Assembly: GCF_001298735.1 (NCBI RefSeq)
Contig: NZ_CYSP01000003.1
Coordinates: 248,001-312,000 of the forward strand
Source of the DNA: Propionispora sp. 2/2-37
GTDB taxonomy: Bacteria; Bacillota; Negativicutes; Propionisporales; Propionisporaceae
Reading direction: 5' to 3'
Length of the DNA stretch: 64,000 nucleotides
The translations under genes and the position numbers were made by a program. Of this stretch, positions 1 to 8,727 are shown piece by piece. The notes under the pieces are model-generated. The model made no database searches. It was not told where the DNA came from and saw nothing but the letters and a program-made list of their open reading frames with translations. Within the stretch, counting starts at the first letter, position 1. Every line of letters starts with the position of its first letter.

Positions 1-155
1 GGCATCAGCCTGATACGATTATCTTCCGCCTGCTGGTGGAAATACACCCCCTGGGCGATTTGCAGATAACCCATTCTTGCAATCAGTACTGCCATGACAA
101 ATATAATAAAATAAGTAAAAATTTCCAGCCTAGGATTGGCTTTTTTCCCCACCAT
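1..155 (-). CDS. Penicillin-binding protein 2-like transpeptidase, N-terminal fragment
   Basis: Only about 51 N-terminal residues lie in the window; the gene runs off the left edge. A short polar start is followed by one hydrophobic segment (IFTYFIIFVMAVLIA) and then RMGYLQIAQG and AEDNRIRLMP. This is the typical membrane anchor and juxtamembrane start of class B PBPs of the PBP2/MrdA type, which cross-link peptidoglycan outside the membrane. The ATG at 155 is used here. A TTG at 161, nine bases after a GAGAGG, is an equally good start. The PBP2 call rests on this short stretch, so a SpoVD/FtsI-type paralogue is possible. Confidence 0.65.
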   Translation of the reverse strand, partial: MVGKKANPRLEIFTYFIIFVMAVLIARMGYLQIAQGVYFHQQAEDNRIRLM

Positions 156-328
156 AACCAAGCATTCATTCCTCTCAAAGTAGTCGGCAGAAAACGTCGA
201 ACGGCTAAAAGTTTATGTAAACAAATTCGACAAAACTATGATAAAACCTTTAGTTTTTTTTCCGGCTTACGGCATAATCTTACACCAAATACTGCCAAAA
301 GTCAGGTTGCAGCCGCTGTTGTTTTCGC

Positions 329-378
329 AAAAAAAGAACAAGATCAACTTTCCAGCCCGAAAGCCAATCTTGTTCTTT
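329..378 (-). terminator. Intrinsic terminator after the gat/epimerase operon
   Basis: A perfect 12-bp stem (AAAGAACAAGAT at 333-344 with its complement at 367-378) is followed on the minus strand by a run of seven T. It sits just downstream of the last gene of the PTS operon. Confidence 0.85.
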
Positions 379-404
379 ATCATTGTTGACCAGCCGGCAT
401 CCGG

Positions 405-1052
405 CTATTTTTGTCCATACAAGTACGTAAAAACATCCCTTGCTTTTTTAACTTCTGTTTGTTCCAGCAGTACCGGTTCACCAATATGTTTGGCCAATAA
501 ATAGGATTTTGCATTATCTTCCAGCATAACTGCCGCCGTCAATGCATGCTTTACCGACGGTCCAACGGCCATCACTCCATGATTGGCCAGTAAGCAGGCG
601 CTTTTATCACCTATAGCCTCGATAACACTTGGACCGATCAACCCGGAGGCTACCGGCGAATAAGCGGCGACAGGAACTGTCCCGCCCACTTCATTGGCCA
701 AAGTGGTCGTAGCACAGGGAATTTCCTGACGCAACATGGCAAAGGAACAGGCAAAGGTAGAGTGAGTATGAATAATGCTGAATATATCCTCACGCTTCTT
801 ATAAATGTATAGATGATCCGGTGTATCAACAGACGGCTTCCACTTTCCTTCCACCGCCTTCCCTTCCATATCAATCACCACAATATCTTCCGGCGACAGT
901 TTTTCATAGGCCATACCGCTGGGCGTAATCGCAATGTAGCCGGTCTTGGGATCGCGCCCACTTACATTTCCGCCGGTTAGTGTAACCAGTCTATATTTTA
1001 GTAAATCCCAGGATGCTTCCAGGACTTCTTTGCGTAAACCTTCTAATAGCAT
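405..1052 (-). CDS. Class II aldolase/epimerase, probable L-ribulose-5-phosphate 4-epimerase (AraD/UlaF-like)
   Basis: This 215-residue zinc enzyme belongs to the class II aldolase/adducin family. Visible motifs are GGNVSGRD and TPSGMAYEKL (phosphate binding), HTHST (metal-binding histidines) and ANHGV. The stretch VVIDMEGKAVEG and the C-terminal YGQK resemble UlaF/SgbE 4-epimerases more than fuculose aldolase, although the length is closer to FucA. The ATG at 1052 follows GAGGAGG and is preferred over the ATG at 1076, which would overlap ulaE. The neighbouring 3-epimerase suggests the step L-ribulose 5-phosphate to D-xylulose 5-phosphate. Fuculose/rhamnulose-type aldolase activity cannot be excluded. 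Confidence 0.75.
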   Translation of the reverse strand: MLLEGLRKEVLEASWDLLKYRLVTLTGGNVSGRDPKTGYIAITPSGMAYEKLSPEDIVVIDMEGKAVEGKWKPSVDTPDHLYIYKKREDIFSIIHTHSTFACSFAMLRQEIPCATTTLANEVGGTVPVAAYSPVASGLIGPSVIEAIGDKSACLLANHGVMAVGPSVKHALTAAVMLEDNAKSYLLAKHIGEPVLLEQTEVKKARDVFTYLYGQK

Positions 1053-1065
1053 AGTTTCTGCCTCC

Positions 1066-1923
1066 TCAATGATCAAAGCAATAGCCTGCCTGTTTCATCT
1101 TTGCTTGAATCCACCTGCGGGCATAAGTAATTTTTTCTTTGTGATCCTGCTTGTCACCGGACCACATTTCTATTACAAAAGGTCCCTGATAGTGAAAATC
1201 GTACAGATCCTTAAAGGCCTGACAAAAGTCCACGGTTCCCGTACCAAAATCTATGCGCCGGAAAACTTGGCTTACAGTATCCTTAACATGGATTCCGACT
1301 ATATTGCCACAACCTTTTTTCAATTCATCCTTCACATTCAACCCCCACGCACTCAGGTTGCCAATATCAGGATAGATTTGTAGCAATGGGGATGGATAGG
1401 CATCAATAAAATCCATGATTTTGCTAACAGAGTTCATAAATGGATGATCCATAGTCTCAATTGCCAGCATAACATTGGCTTTACTGGCCATCTCAATTGC
1501 CTGACTCATACTTTTACAGTACAGCTCCCGGGTTTTTTGATTGCCGTTCTCATAATAAACATCGTAGCCGGCAAGCTGAATAACCCGGACTCCTATATCC
1601 ACGGAAAACTGAATAGCCCTTTCCATAATGTCCAGACTCTTTTTTCTGATGACAGGCGATTCACTGCCCATGGGATATTTCCGGTGCCCGCTTAAGCACA
1701 TACTCAGGCTGGGAATACCGGTTGCCGCAATAGCCTGTAATAATTCATATTTCTTGCTTTGCGGCCAATATAGACGCTCCAGCCGCTCTTCACTTTCATC
1801 AATGGATATTTCCAGGAAGTCATAGCCACATTCCGCAACTATGCTCAGCTTTTCCTGCCAGCTTATATCTTCCGGCAGGGCTTTTTCATAAATGCCTAAA
1901 GGGGTATGCTGTTGCAGTTTCAT
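1066..1923 (-). CDS. ulaE: L-ribulose-5-phosphate 3-epimerase (UlaE/SgaU family)
   Basis: The 285-residue product matches E. coli UlaE closely along its length by eye: TPLGIYEKALP at the start, then MCLSGHRKYPMGSE, GVRVIQLAGYDVYYE, YPDIGNLSAW and GPFVIEMWS. It is a xylose-isomerase-like TIM barrel that interconverts L-xylulose 5-phosphate and L-ribulose 5-phosphate. The start at 1923 follows GGAGGG and matches the family N-terminus. It lies 13 bp upstream of the 4-epimerase-like gene and 34 bp downstream of gatC, in one operon. Confidence 0.9.
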   Translation of the reverse strand: MKLQQHTPLGIYEKALPEDISWQEKLSIVAECGYDFLEISIDESEERLERLYWPQSKKYELLQAIAATGIPSLSMCLSGHRKYPMGSESPVIRKKSLDIMERAIQFSVDIGVRVIQLAGYDVYYENGNQKTRELYCKSMSQAIEMASKANVMLAIETMDHPFMNSVSKIMDFIDAYPSPLLQIYPDIGNLSAWGLNVKDELKKGCGNIVGIHVKDTVSQVFRRIDFGTGTVDFCQAFKDLYDFHYQGPFVIEMWSGDKQDHKEKITYARRWIQAKMKQAGYCFDH

Positions 1924-1957
1924 TTTCGTTCCCTCCACCGCACTGTCCGGATAGCCA

Positions 1958-3220
1958 TTACCCAAATAAACTAAATAACTTCCAGATAACAAACGTTATC
2001 GGATTAGTAGAGCCGACAAAACTGGATAAGGTTGTCGTTCCCTCCGGCATCTGAAACCCTGAGGAAACAGCCATAATGGTATGCGTTTCTGCATTAAGCG
2101 TTCCACTATACAGGGCAAATACCGTAAGAAAAGCTCCAATCAGCACATTCCGGAAAACATTACCTTTGGTAAAAATATTCACCATGCAGATCATAAACGG
2201 AATAGTCGCTAAATCGCCAAAGGGCAGTACCTTATTACCGGGAAGGATAATCGCCAGACCTAAAGAAATGGGAACTAATAAGAGTGACGATGCAATTACT
2301 GCAGGATCACCGACAGCAATCGCCGAATCCATGCCAATGGTAAATTCCCTGTCGGAATATTTTCTGGAGAAAAATTCTTTAGCGGCATCGGAGACAGGAA
2401 GTAAACCCTCCATTAGAATCCCCACCATTCTGGGCAGCACCATCATGACTGCCGACATGACAATCGCCAAATGCAGGATTTTAGCAATATCGTACCCGGC
2501 TAAAATACCAATACCCGATCCCAAAATAATTCCCATTACCATTGGCTCTCCCAGAATACCGAACTTGGTCGATATGGTTCCCGGATCGGCCTTGATATCC
2601 CGGATACCCGGTATCATATCAATTAACTTATTGACCGGCCAGCCAATGATGGCAAAACCATTGGACAAAATATGAGGGATGGACACCCCTTCATAGCCAT
2701 AATATTTTTGAAAATACTTTGCTGTAAAATCACCGCTTTTTAATCCGACAATCAAAGCGATTCCTGCCGCAGCATACCCCAGCATCAGACTATTGGTACT
2801 GCCGTAAACCATTGCCCCCACAAAGGTAAAATGCCAGTAATTAAAAATATCAACATCAACCACATTGGTCATTTGGGTTACCAGCATAATGGCATTAATG
2901 GTAATGCCCAAGGGTATAATAAAGGCGCCGATTTTGGAAGCAAAAGCAATACTGGCAGTGGCGGGCCAGCCGGCATCCAATACCGTCAAATTCACGCCGA
3001 AACGTTTTACCATTGCCTCTGCCGCCGGTCCCAGGTTATCTACAAATATCCCAAGTATGGCATTGATGGCGATAAACCCGATCCCGATAGTAATGCCGCT
3101 GCGTATGGCCCTGCCAGGCTTTTGCCCGAGAATAATGGCAAAAATACTAATGAGAATCGGTAAAAATACAGCCGCCCCCAGACTGAGGAAAAACCCAAAT
3201 ATATTGGCAATAAACTCCAT
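1958..3220 (-). CDS. gatC: PTS galactitol-family IIC permease
   Basis: The 420-residue polytopic membrane protein resembles E. coli GatC through GWPATASIAFASKIG, VDVDIFNYWHFTF, KFGILGEPMVMG, GILAGYDI and GNKVLPFGDLATI. It forms the membrane channel that imports and phosphorylates a polyol or related sugar together with GatA and GatB. Start at 3220 follows AAGGAGGGG. It sits between gatB and ulaE in a tight operon. The true substrate is uncertain because no galactitol-1-phosphate dehydrogenase or tagatose kinase is present. Confidence 0.9.
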   Translation of the reverse strand: MEFIANIFGFFLSLGAAVFLPILISIFAIILGQKPGRAIRSGITIGIGFIAINAILGIFVDNLGPAAEAMVKRFGVNLTVLDAGWPATASIAFASKIGAFIIPLGITINAIMLVTQMTNVVDVDIFNYWHFTFVGAMVYGSTNSLMLGYAAAGIALIVGLKSGDFTAKYFQKYYGYEGVSIPHILSNGFAIIGWPVNKLIDMIPGIRDIKADPGTISTKFGILGEPMVMGIILGSGIGILAGYDIAKILHLAIVMSAVMMVLPRMVGILMEGLLPVSDAAKEFFSRKYSDREFTIGMDSAIAVGDPAVIASSLLLVPISLGLAIILPGNKVLPFGDLATIPFMICMVNIFTKGNVFRNVLIGAFLTVFALYSGTLNAETHTIMAVSSGFQMPEGTTTLSSFVGSTNPITFVIWKLFSLFG

Positions 3221-3238
3221 TCCCCTTCCCCTCCTTAT

Positions 3239-3532
3239 TTATTTTTGCATAACCTGATAAATTTCCGCCAAACGTTTATCGACCCCGATTCCTGTTAAAA
3301 ATGGTTTCCCGTCAAAAACAGGAATTCCATTGCCTAAATCGGGAACTGCGGTTATGGAAACGATCACATCCGGTTTCATCATATCGGCTAACGAGGGAAT
3401 TTCTGCCGCTTTACAAATCCGCCACTCCACTTTTATATCACGTTCGGCACAATAATCTTCAATTTTCTTGGCTACAATAGTCGATGATGCCACCCCACAG
3501 CCACAAGCTACCAGGGCTTTCTTTTTTATCAT
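3239..3532 (-). CDS. gatB: PTS galactitol-family IIB component
   Basis: A 97-residue cytoplasmic phosphocarrier with the CGCGVASST loop near the N-terminus, containing the cysteine expected to be phosphorylated. It passes phosphate from the IIA protein to the incoming substrate at GatC. Size and fold signature fit the lactose/galactitol IIB family. It lies 18 bp upstream of gatC and 13 bp after gatA. Confidence 0.92.
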   Translation of the reverse strand: MIKKKALVACGCGVASSTIVAKKIEDYCAERDIKVEWRICKAAEIPSLADMMKPDVIVSITAVPDLGNGIPVFDGKPFLTGIGVDKRLAEIYQVMQK

Positions 3533-3545
3533 GATTTTCTTCCTC

Positions 3546-4010
3546 CTATTGATTCATATAGTAAGTAAGCCGTTGATAAACAGTGTCATGTTCCAATCCC
3601 GCTATCTCGTTCATGATCGATCTATCTTGAAAGATAACGGAAAGTTTGTTCAGCATTTCGATATGTTTTGCGGGATCATCAATGGCCAGCATAAAGATAA
3701 ACTTTACCAGGACTTCTTCTGCTGCCGCTCCCATCACATGGAACATAACAGGATTTTTTAAGATACAGACGGCAATAACAGCTTTATTGACATGAACTGC
3801 GTCCGAATGAGGTATGGCTACGCCGAAGGCTTCTGTCGGCAATCCGGTTGGAAATACTTTTTCCCGTTCAATTACAGCCTGGACATAACTTTCTTTAACG
3901 TAGCCCAGTGCGTACATTTTACCGGCAATATATTGTAATATTTCATCCCTGCCACCTATCTCAATATTCCGAAAAATCAATCTCTTGTCAAAGGTATTCC
4001 TGACAGGCAT
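3546..4010 (-). CDS. gatA: PTS IIA component, fructose/mannitol/galactitol type
   Basis: A 154-residue EIIA type-2 domain with FPTGLPTEAFGVAIPHSD, where the His of IPHSD is the expected phosphorylation site. It accepts phosphate from HPr and donates it to GatB. The ATG at 4010 is nine bases after AAGGAGG; an in-frame TTG six bases earlier is too close to that site. The start lies inside the 3' end of the regulator gene (23-nt overlap), indicating translational coupling. The regulator ends in a related EIIA domain. Confidence 0.9.
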   Translation of the reverse strand: MPVRNTFDKRLIFRNIEIGGRDEILQYIAGKMYALGYVKESYVQAVIEREKVFPTGLPTEAFGVAIPHSDAVHVNKAVIAVCILKNPVMFHVMGAAAEEVLVKFIFMLAIDDPAKHIEMLNKLSVIFQDRSIMNEIAGLEHDTVYQRLTYYMNQ

Positions 4011-6942
4011 TGACAATGGCCTCCTTTATGGCTCTTCCTGATGGTAATTGCACGATCTTCTGAAAATCGGCCTTTACAATAAATCCCAATAGGGAACTTA
4101 ATGCACTAAAACAATGTTTATCTACCGCCAGCATGACAACGATGTTGACCTGTTTATATTCCCAGAGTATTGGTTCCTTTAACGTAGCTATGGAAATTGC
4201 AGATGCAAGAACATGGCTCTCATCGGCATGGGGTATGGCAACTCCGCCGTCTAATTCCGTGGTGAAAATCTCTTCTCTCTGGAATACATCAAGTAAATAT
4301 TCCGCAGTGACCGCCTTATGCTGAATCAGGCCATTGCATAGAAAAGTAAGAACATCCTTCTTGTTGTTATAGGGTAAATTGATATATATGTTTTGTTCGT
4401 CAATCAATCTCTCAAGGGATATAACCGGATTAAAAGGCTCTTGCTTTTTAATAGATTTACAGCTGATAAAACCTTGAAACCGTTTCATGCCTTTCCCCCG
4501 GAAAAGCTCTTGCGCATTAAAGAAAGGGATATCGGCAATCACCGGGTCAATGGTTCCGACAATGGCGATAATTTTTCTGTTTCTTTTTATCCTGTTGATT
4601 TCGAGATCAATGCGCGGAAATTCCACGATCCCCTTGGTTTCAATATGGAACCGGCTTTCAACATTAGGTATGGCCCGGATTATTTTGTCCTTTATCATTT
4701 GGGCCGTGCCGCTCCCGGTAAGGCAAATGGCCAGTATCGTCGGCTTATTGTCATATGTTTTATCCATCTCCGCCCGGCTGCTTTCAATAACCGGAGACAA
4801 CTCATTATGGATTGACGTCATGATGCTGTCCATATTCATGTCCGGTAAAGTGGTGCGCCGTATGACTTCAATGGCCAATACGGTATCCACCCGTGTATAA
4901 GTCCTGGTTTCAATTCCTGTCTCTCTGGTGATCAATTCACCAAAATAAGCCAGCGAGCCCATATCAACAAGAGTGATAATACCTTTCCCTTCATCGATTT
5001 CTTTTGCTGTTTTTATAGCATCATTTAAGGTTTCCTGCGGACTTTTATCCAGATTCATATCCAGGGCCCTGACATGCTTCATCATCCCCAATAGTTTATT
5101 GACAACCTCCACTACCGCACTGGCAACTCTGCCATGGGCAATAATTAAAACACCGACTTTAGGCAAATGATGTACGTCTTTTCGCCAACCGGAATTAAGG
5201 TAGATGGCAATGAAGCCCAGTTCCTCCTCCGGTAAAGCGATATGATAGCACTGCTCCAGATAACCGGAAATTTCACGTGCTGCGGAGAACTCCTGAGGAT
5301 AGTTCTTAATGATCTCACCTAAGTTATTGTTCTGGATCTTTTTACCGTCTTTTAAGCGGCTAAGGGTGGATTTTAGATGAATGGCCAGGCTGAATTTCAG
5401 GTTAACATCAAGCTCGCCTAACCGCCGGGCAGCAATTGCCAGTATTTCTTCTGTTAATGACACAATTTGCTTGCCCACAACAGAAAGCAATTCCCGGATA
5501 TCCATATCACCGCTCTTCACAGTTCTGATATATTGCTGTATTTTGACTTCCACTTCCCCGCCAACAATCCGGTTGATTGATTCAACCTCAATTCCTTCGG
5601 CTAACAGGGCTACATACCTTTCTTCCGTATATTTGTATATTCCCGCCGGAAATTGGTACAGACTGTCATTGCTTCTTAATTCATTGACATTGGCATCCGG
5701 TGATACTTCCACATCACCGGTCACATATCTGTCTATTTTTTCGCGGTGACTGCGGATATCAATCAGACCTTGCATAACATAGTCCGGGACTTCCAGCATG
5801 CTGATAACCACATTTTCGCTCTGACTCGACAGACGGTTTAACAAACCTCTGGCGCAAGCCACTTGGATATCACTGCGTAATTGTCCCAGATTGCCATGGC
5901 ATTGATATAACAACAACGCTTTATACACATCTGCTTTTACATAAATGGGGGCCCCAATCCGCCTTGCCTCATCAACTAAAAAATTAGTAATGATATGATG
6001 TCTTTCGACCAAAGGCCGGGAATTCAAATCCGGTATTTCAATCACCATAGGCACACGCCTTTTAAAGGTTGTTAACAGATACGAGTCCAACGGTTCTGAA
6101 GTCGCACTGATCAACATCACCCGGATAGGAGTAGACAGTTTCGTTTCCCCCAGCCGCCGGATTTTTCCCTTATCAATCAATTGAAATAAGATTTCCTGTC
6201 CTTCGTGCGGCAGCCTGTGTATTTCATCGATAAAGAGCATTCCACCGTTCGCTTTTTCCACCAGTCCTGCCTTGTCCGTATCGGCACCAGTAAATGCACC
6301 TTTGATATGCCCAAAGAGCTGCGATAACAACAATTGCTGATTTTCCGCATAATCCGCCGCATTGAAGACAACGAAGGGAGATGCCTGCTCAAATACACCG
6401 GAAGCAACGGCAAATTCATACATACATTCGGCCAACTCACTTTTTCCCACTCCCGTCGGCCCGGTAATGATGGTGTGTAAACCATGCGGCGGATAAAGGA
6501 CGGCGGCCTTTGCCAATTGAATTATGGCTTTTAAACTACGGTTGTAACCGACTAGCCGCGAAAAAACATCTCTGTACTCTGACTGCGGAGCACATGGATT
6601 CACACCGGGCTGCCCCACGCCTTCAGAGAGACCTCTTTTCACTGTACCGGCTCGAATGTCTTCAGTATATTTTGTTACCGTACACCTTGAAACTTCATAG
6701 CCTGCTTGGTTTACTCTTCTGGTCAAGTCCATCATATTGTCATTCGGATATTTTTTCAGCAAATTGACAATTGCCTGTAATAACCCCTCCTTTCTCCGCT
6801 GCCGCGAATTACCAATCCCCAGATGATTCCTCAGGATAGTCGCTTCCTCCCGGCGGATACCCAATCTTCCGGCAATTTCGGTGTCCGTCAGCGGATTCCT
6901 GCTATCCTCTTTCCGGATCAACTTTTGCAGTTTTTCTTTCAT
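3988..6942 (-). CDS. LevR/DagR-type sigma-54-dependent activator with PRD and PTS domains
   Basis: A 984-residue regulator. The N-terminal ~130 residues are helix-turn-helix-like. A sigma-54 AAA+ domain follows with Walker A GPTGVGKSE (161-169), GAFTGA (215-220) and MLFIDE (235-240). PTS regulation domains, an EIIA-man-like segment (VGVLIIAHG), an EIIB-like segment (ILAICLTGSG) and a C-terminal EIIA type-2 domain (GGVAIPHADE) come next. Such proteins activate PTS operons and are tuned by phosphorylation from HPr and the cognate EIIB. The ATG at 6942 follows GAGGGGAG; upstream in-frame codons lack a ribosome site. It heads the gat operon. GAFTGA implies sigma-54 contact, but I found no convincing -24/-12 site directly upstream. 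Confidence 0.9.
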   Translation of the reverse strand: MKEKLQKLIRKEDSRNPLTDTEIAGRLGIRREEATILRNHLGIGNSRQRRKEGLLQAIVNLLKKYPNDNMMDLTRRVNQAGYEVSRCTVTKYTEDIRAGTVKRGLSEGVGQPGVNPCAPQSEYRDVFSRLVGYNRSLKAIIQLAKAAVLYPPHGLHTIITGPTGVGKSELAECMYEFAVASGVFEQASPFVVFNAADYAENQQLLLSQLFGHIKGAFTGADTDKAGLVEKANGGMLFIDEIHRLPHEGQEILFQLIDKGKIRRLGETKLSTPIRVMLISATSEPLDSYLLTTFKRRVPMVIEIPDLNSRPLVERHHIITNFLVDEARRIGAPIYVKADVYKALLLYQCHGNLGQLRSDIQVACARGLLNRLSSQSENVVISMLEVPDYVMQGLIDIRSHREKIDRYVTGDVEVSPDANVNELRSNDSLYQFPAGIYKYTEERYVALLAEGIEVESINRIVGGEVEVKIQQYIRTVKSGDMDIRELLSVVGKQIVSLTEEILAIAARRLGELDVNLKFSLAIHLKSTLSRLKDGKKIQNNNLGEIIKNYPQEFSAAREISGYLEQCYHIALPEEELGFIAIYLNSGWRKDVHHLPKVGVLIIAHGRVASAVVEVVNKLLGMMKHVRALDMNLDKSPQETLNDAIKTAKEIDEGKGIITLVDMGSLAYFGELITRETGIETRTYTRVDTVLAIEVIRRTTLPDMNMDSIMTSIHNELSPVIESSRAEMDKTYDNKPTILAICLTGSGTAQMIKDKIIRAIPNVESRFHIETKGIVEFPRIDLEINRIKRNRKIIAIVGTIDPVIADIPFFNAQELFRGKGMKRFQGFISCKSIKKQEPFNPVISLERLIDEQNIYINLPYNNKKDVLTFLCNGLIQHKAVTAEYLLDVFQREEIFTTELDGGVAIPHADESHVLASAISIATLKEPILWEYKQVNIVVMLAVDKHCFSALSSLLGFIVKADFQKIVQLPSGRAIKEAIVNACQEYL

Positions 6943-7145
6943 AACTTCTCCCCTCACCCTTACATAAAGCAAGTTATATGCCAAATGATGATTTTTCTGT
7001 TCCCTGTCTTTCTCCGGACCAGATAAATCCAAGACAAATTCATTTTTCAACTAAACAAAAAAAACATCCTGCGCATACCAAAACCACAAATTTTGCTTTG
7101 TATAGTACACAAAAGTTTCACAAGGTTTCTGATTTTATATAATTA

Positions 7146-7157
7146 AGTAACGTTACT
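7146..7157. promoter_or_regulatory. 12-bp perfect palindrome upstream of the gat operon
   Basis: AGTAACGTTACT is a perfect palindrome about 200 bp before the regulator start, in a 475-bp non-coding stretch (6943-7416). It could be an operator. No other coding signal was seen in this stretch apart from the hairpin at 7187-7245 and a GGGACGGTTC-type relic at 7323-7346. Confidence 0.35.
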
Positions 7158-7186
7158 CAGATTTCAAACATATAAGAAATACTGTA

Positions 7187-7245
7187 AAAGCGAGCAACAC
7201 CTAATCTGAACTATTTACAAGTCCGAACAGGGTGCTACTCGCTTT
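7187..7245. other. Intergenic hairpin
   Basis: A 15-bp arm pair (7187-7201 with 7231-7245, 13 of 15 matching) encloses a 29-nt loop. It lies between two divergent genes, so it is not an obvious terminator of either. On neither strand is a clear T run attached. It may be part of an untranslated leader or a small RNA. Confidence 0.35.
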
Positions 7246-7416
7246 GGCTATATTTCTGGATTTACGCCGGGACCTCCTGCAAAAATTCAGGTAACGATAT
7301 GGCGGCACCAACATTTTTCACCAAAAGAAGACGGCGAACCGTCCCCGATTTTCAAAGCTTGTTCAAAGATCGGTGTATTATCCTGATTCAGGAATTATGA
7401 TCTGCGGAGGTATATT

Positions 7417-7650
7417 GTGGAAATTAAACTGGATAATGAAAAACAGGCGGAATTAGTGCAAAAGATTCAAAGATTCTTTTTAGAGGAAAAAAACGAAGAA
7501 ATTGACGAAAATCAAGCGGTCCATTTTCTTCGGTTCATGCTGCAGGAAACCGGATATTATCTCTATTCGCAGGCCTTGGAGGACAGCCATTTATTTATCG
7601 CGCAAAAAATTGAAAATATCCTTGGGATTAAAAGAAATCCGGTACAATGA
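7417..7650 (+). CDS. DUF2164 family protein
   Basis: A 77-residue acidic, helical protein with an N-terminal LDNEKQAELVQKIQRFF segment and GYYLYSQALEDS in the middle. This matches the pattern of the DUF2164 family (a kinked helical repeat with a Y-N/S-Q-A-x-x-D motif), whose function is unknown. The GTG start at 7417 is six bases after GGAGG. It stands alone between the divergent PTS regulator and rnpB. Confidence 0.75.
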   Translation: MEIKLDNEKQAELVQKIQRFFLEEKNEEIDENQAVHFLRFMLQETGYYLYSQALEDSHLFIAQKIENILGIKRNPVQ

Positions 7651-7690
7651 ACCGTCCGTCAAGCTATCGGATGGTTGGCTATAAGTACCA

Positions 7691-7719
7691 TTGCCAGATA
7701 AGCTGTGATCGTTTATAAT
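7691..7719 (+). promoter_or_regulatory. Sigma-A promoter of rnpB
   Basis: TTGCCA at 7691-7696 and a perfect TATAAT at 7714-7719 are separated by exactly 17 bp. Transcription would start near 7726, a few bases before the P1 helix of RNase P RNA. Confidence 0.8.
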
Positions 7720-7736
7720 AAATATCCGATAACAAA

Positions 7737-8077
7737 CTTAAAGAGTATACGAGGGAACGCTGTACATTGTGCAGAGGAAAGTCCGGACAGGCACGGGCTG
7801 CGATGCCCGTAGTGATTGCGCGTGACCTAAGAAGTCACGGAAGGAAGCTCATTCCTTACGGCGGCAAAACCGACTCTGTCTGAGTTGGCGGTAGCCTGAA
7901 AGTGCCACAGAAACGAAACGTTCCGGCGACGGAACGATGCAAGGGTAAACCCCGCAAGCCTGAAACTCAAATTACGGTAGAGGAACCCTAGGAAGGGAAT
8001 AAAACCAGATTAGGGCGCATGAAACTGCGAGATAAATGTTTCCTAAAACAGAATCCGGCTTACGGTAGCTTTTTAAG
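7737..8077 (+). ncRNA. rnpB: RNase P RNA
   Basis: This is the catalytic RNA that trims tRNA 5' leaders. Conserved blocks appear in order: GAGGAAAGTCCGGAC near the 5' end, CACAGAAACGAAAC, AGGGTAAACCCCGCAAG, GGTAGAGGAACCCTAGG, and ACAGAATCCGGCTTAC near the 3' end. CTTAAAG at the 5' end pairs with CTTTTTAAG at the 3' end as P1, which sets the approximate limits. Size is about 340 nt. It has its own promoter and terminator. Confidence 0.95.
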
Positions 8078-8137
8078 TATTGGTAAAAGACCTAACGGAC
8101 AAGTTGGGTCAACTGGCTTTATATATGAAAATCAACC

Positions 8138-8175
8138 AAAACCGCTATCTGCTCCTTGGCAAATAGCGGTTTTCC
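8138..8175 (+). terminator. Terminator downstream of rnpB
   Basis: AAAACCGCTAT (8138-8148) pairs with ATAGCGGTTTT (8163-8173), 11 bp with a 14-nt loop. It may also serve the convergent cheX-like gene that ends at 8206. Confidence 0.8.
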
Positions 8176-8205
8176 ATGTTATTTTGTATCATAAGCTATA
8201 GTCCC

Positions 8206-8670
8206 TTATTCATTCATCCCTACATATACATCCACCGGAATATCGTCAACAGAAAACTTCACCAAAATAGTTTGAGGAACAGGCAGTTTGACTACTCCAC
8301 CTGAGCCTAACAGCACAGCCGGCGGTGAAATGTCAAGGCCGGCCATCCCTGCCTGGCTAAAACTGGTACAGGCATTGGCACAAACCATATTTCCCATTTC
8401 CGATATCGTACTTTGCGCCATAGCATCCAGTTCGGTTACCGGCATACCCATCATCATGGCGGAAGCAAAACGTTTAGCCCCATCAACATCCATTCCGACT
8501 AAAACCGTTCCCTTTACTGCGCCTACAATTCCAATGCTGACCATAACACCACTATTGACGACCATCGACTCTGCAAGCGATACAGTTCCTTTCTGGATTT
8601 GCTGAAAGCCGATCTGCGGCAAAACATTAGAAAAAGCTAAAAGCACTGAATTGATAAAATTAGCATCCAT
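8206..8670 (-). CDS. CheX-like chemotaxis phosphatase
   Basis: A 154-residue single-domain protein of the CheC/CheX/FliY family. The phosphatase helix signature STISEMGN (S-x3-E-x2-N) is followed by a later proline in DISPPAV, as in active CheX/CheC. Such proteins dephosphorylate CheY-P. The gene is alone, not in a che cluster. A c-di-GMP-I riboswitch with a terminator lies directly upstream, so expression should respond to c-di-GMP. The start at 8670 follows GGAGAAAGGG. Confidence 0.85.
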   Translation of the reverse strand: MDANFINSVLLAFSNVLPQIGFQQIQKGTVSLAESMVVNSGVMVSIGIVGAVKGTVLVGMDVDGAKRFASAMMMGMPVTELDAMAQSTISEMGNMVCANACTSFSQAGMAGLDISPPAVLLGSGGVVKLPVPQTILVKFSVDDIPVDVYVGMNE

Positions 8671-8727
8671 AAATTTCTACCCTTTCTCCGGGCGTATAGT
8701 AAGGCTTTTTCGGCGACAAGAAAGCAC

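Noticed and set aside
36..389. Plus-strand open frame of 117 codons at the left edge
   Set aside because: It is antisense to the PBP2-like N-terminus and runs through a terminator hairpin; no ribosome site.
8206..8670. CheC rather than CheX identity
   Set aside because: There is only one phosphatase helix signature in a short single domain, typical of CheX-like proteins; a one-site CheC cannot be fully excluded.
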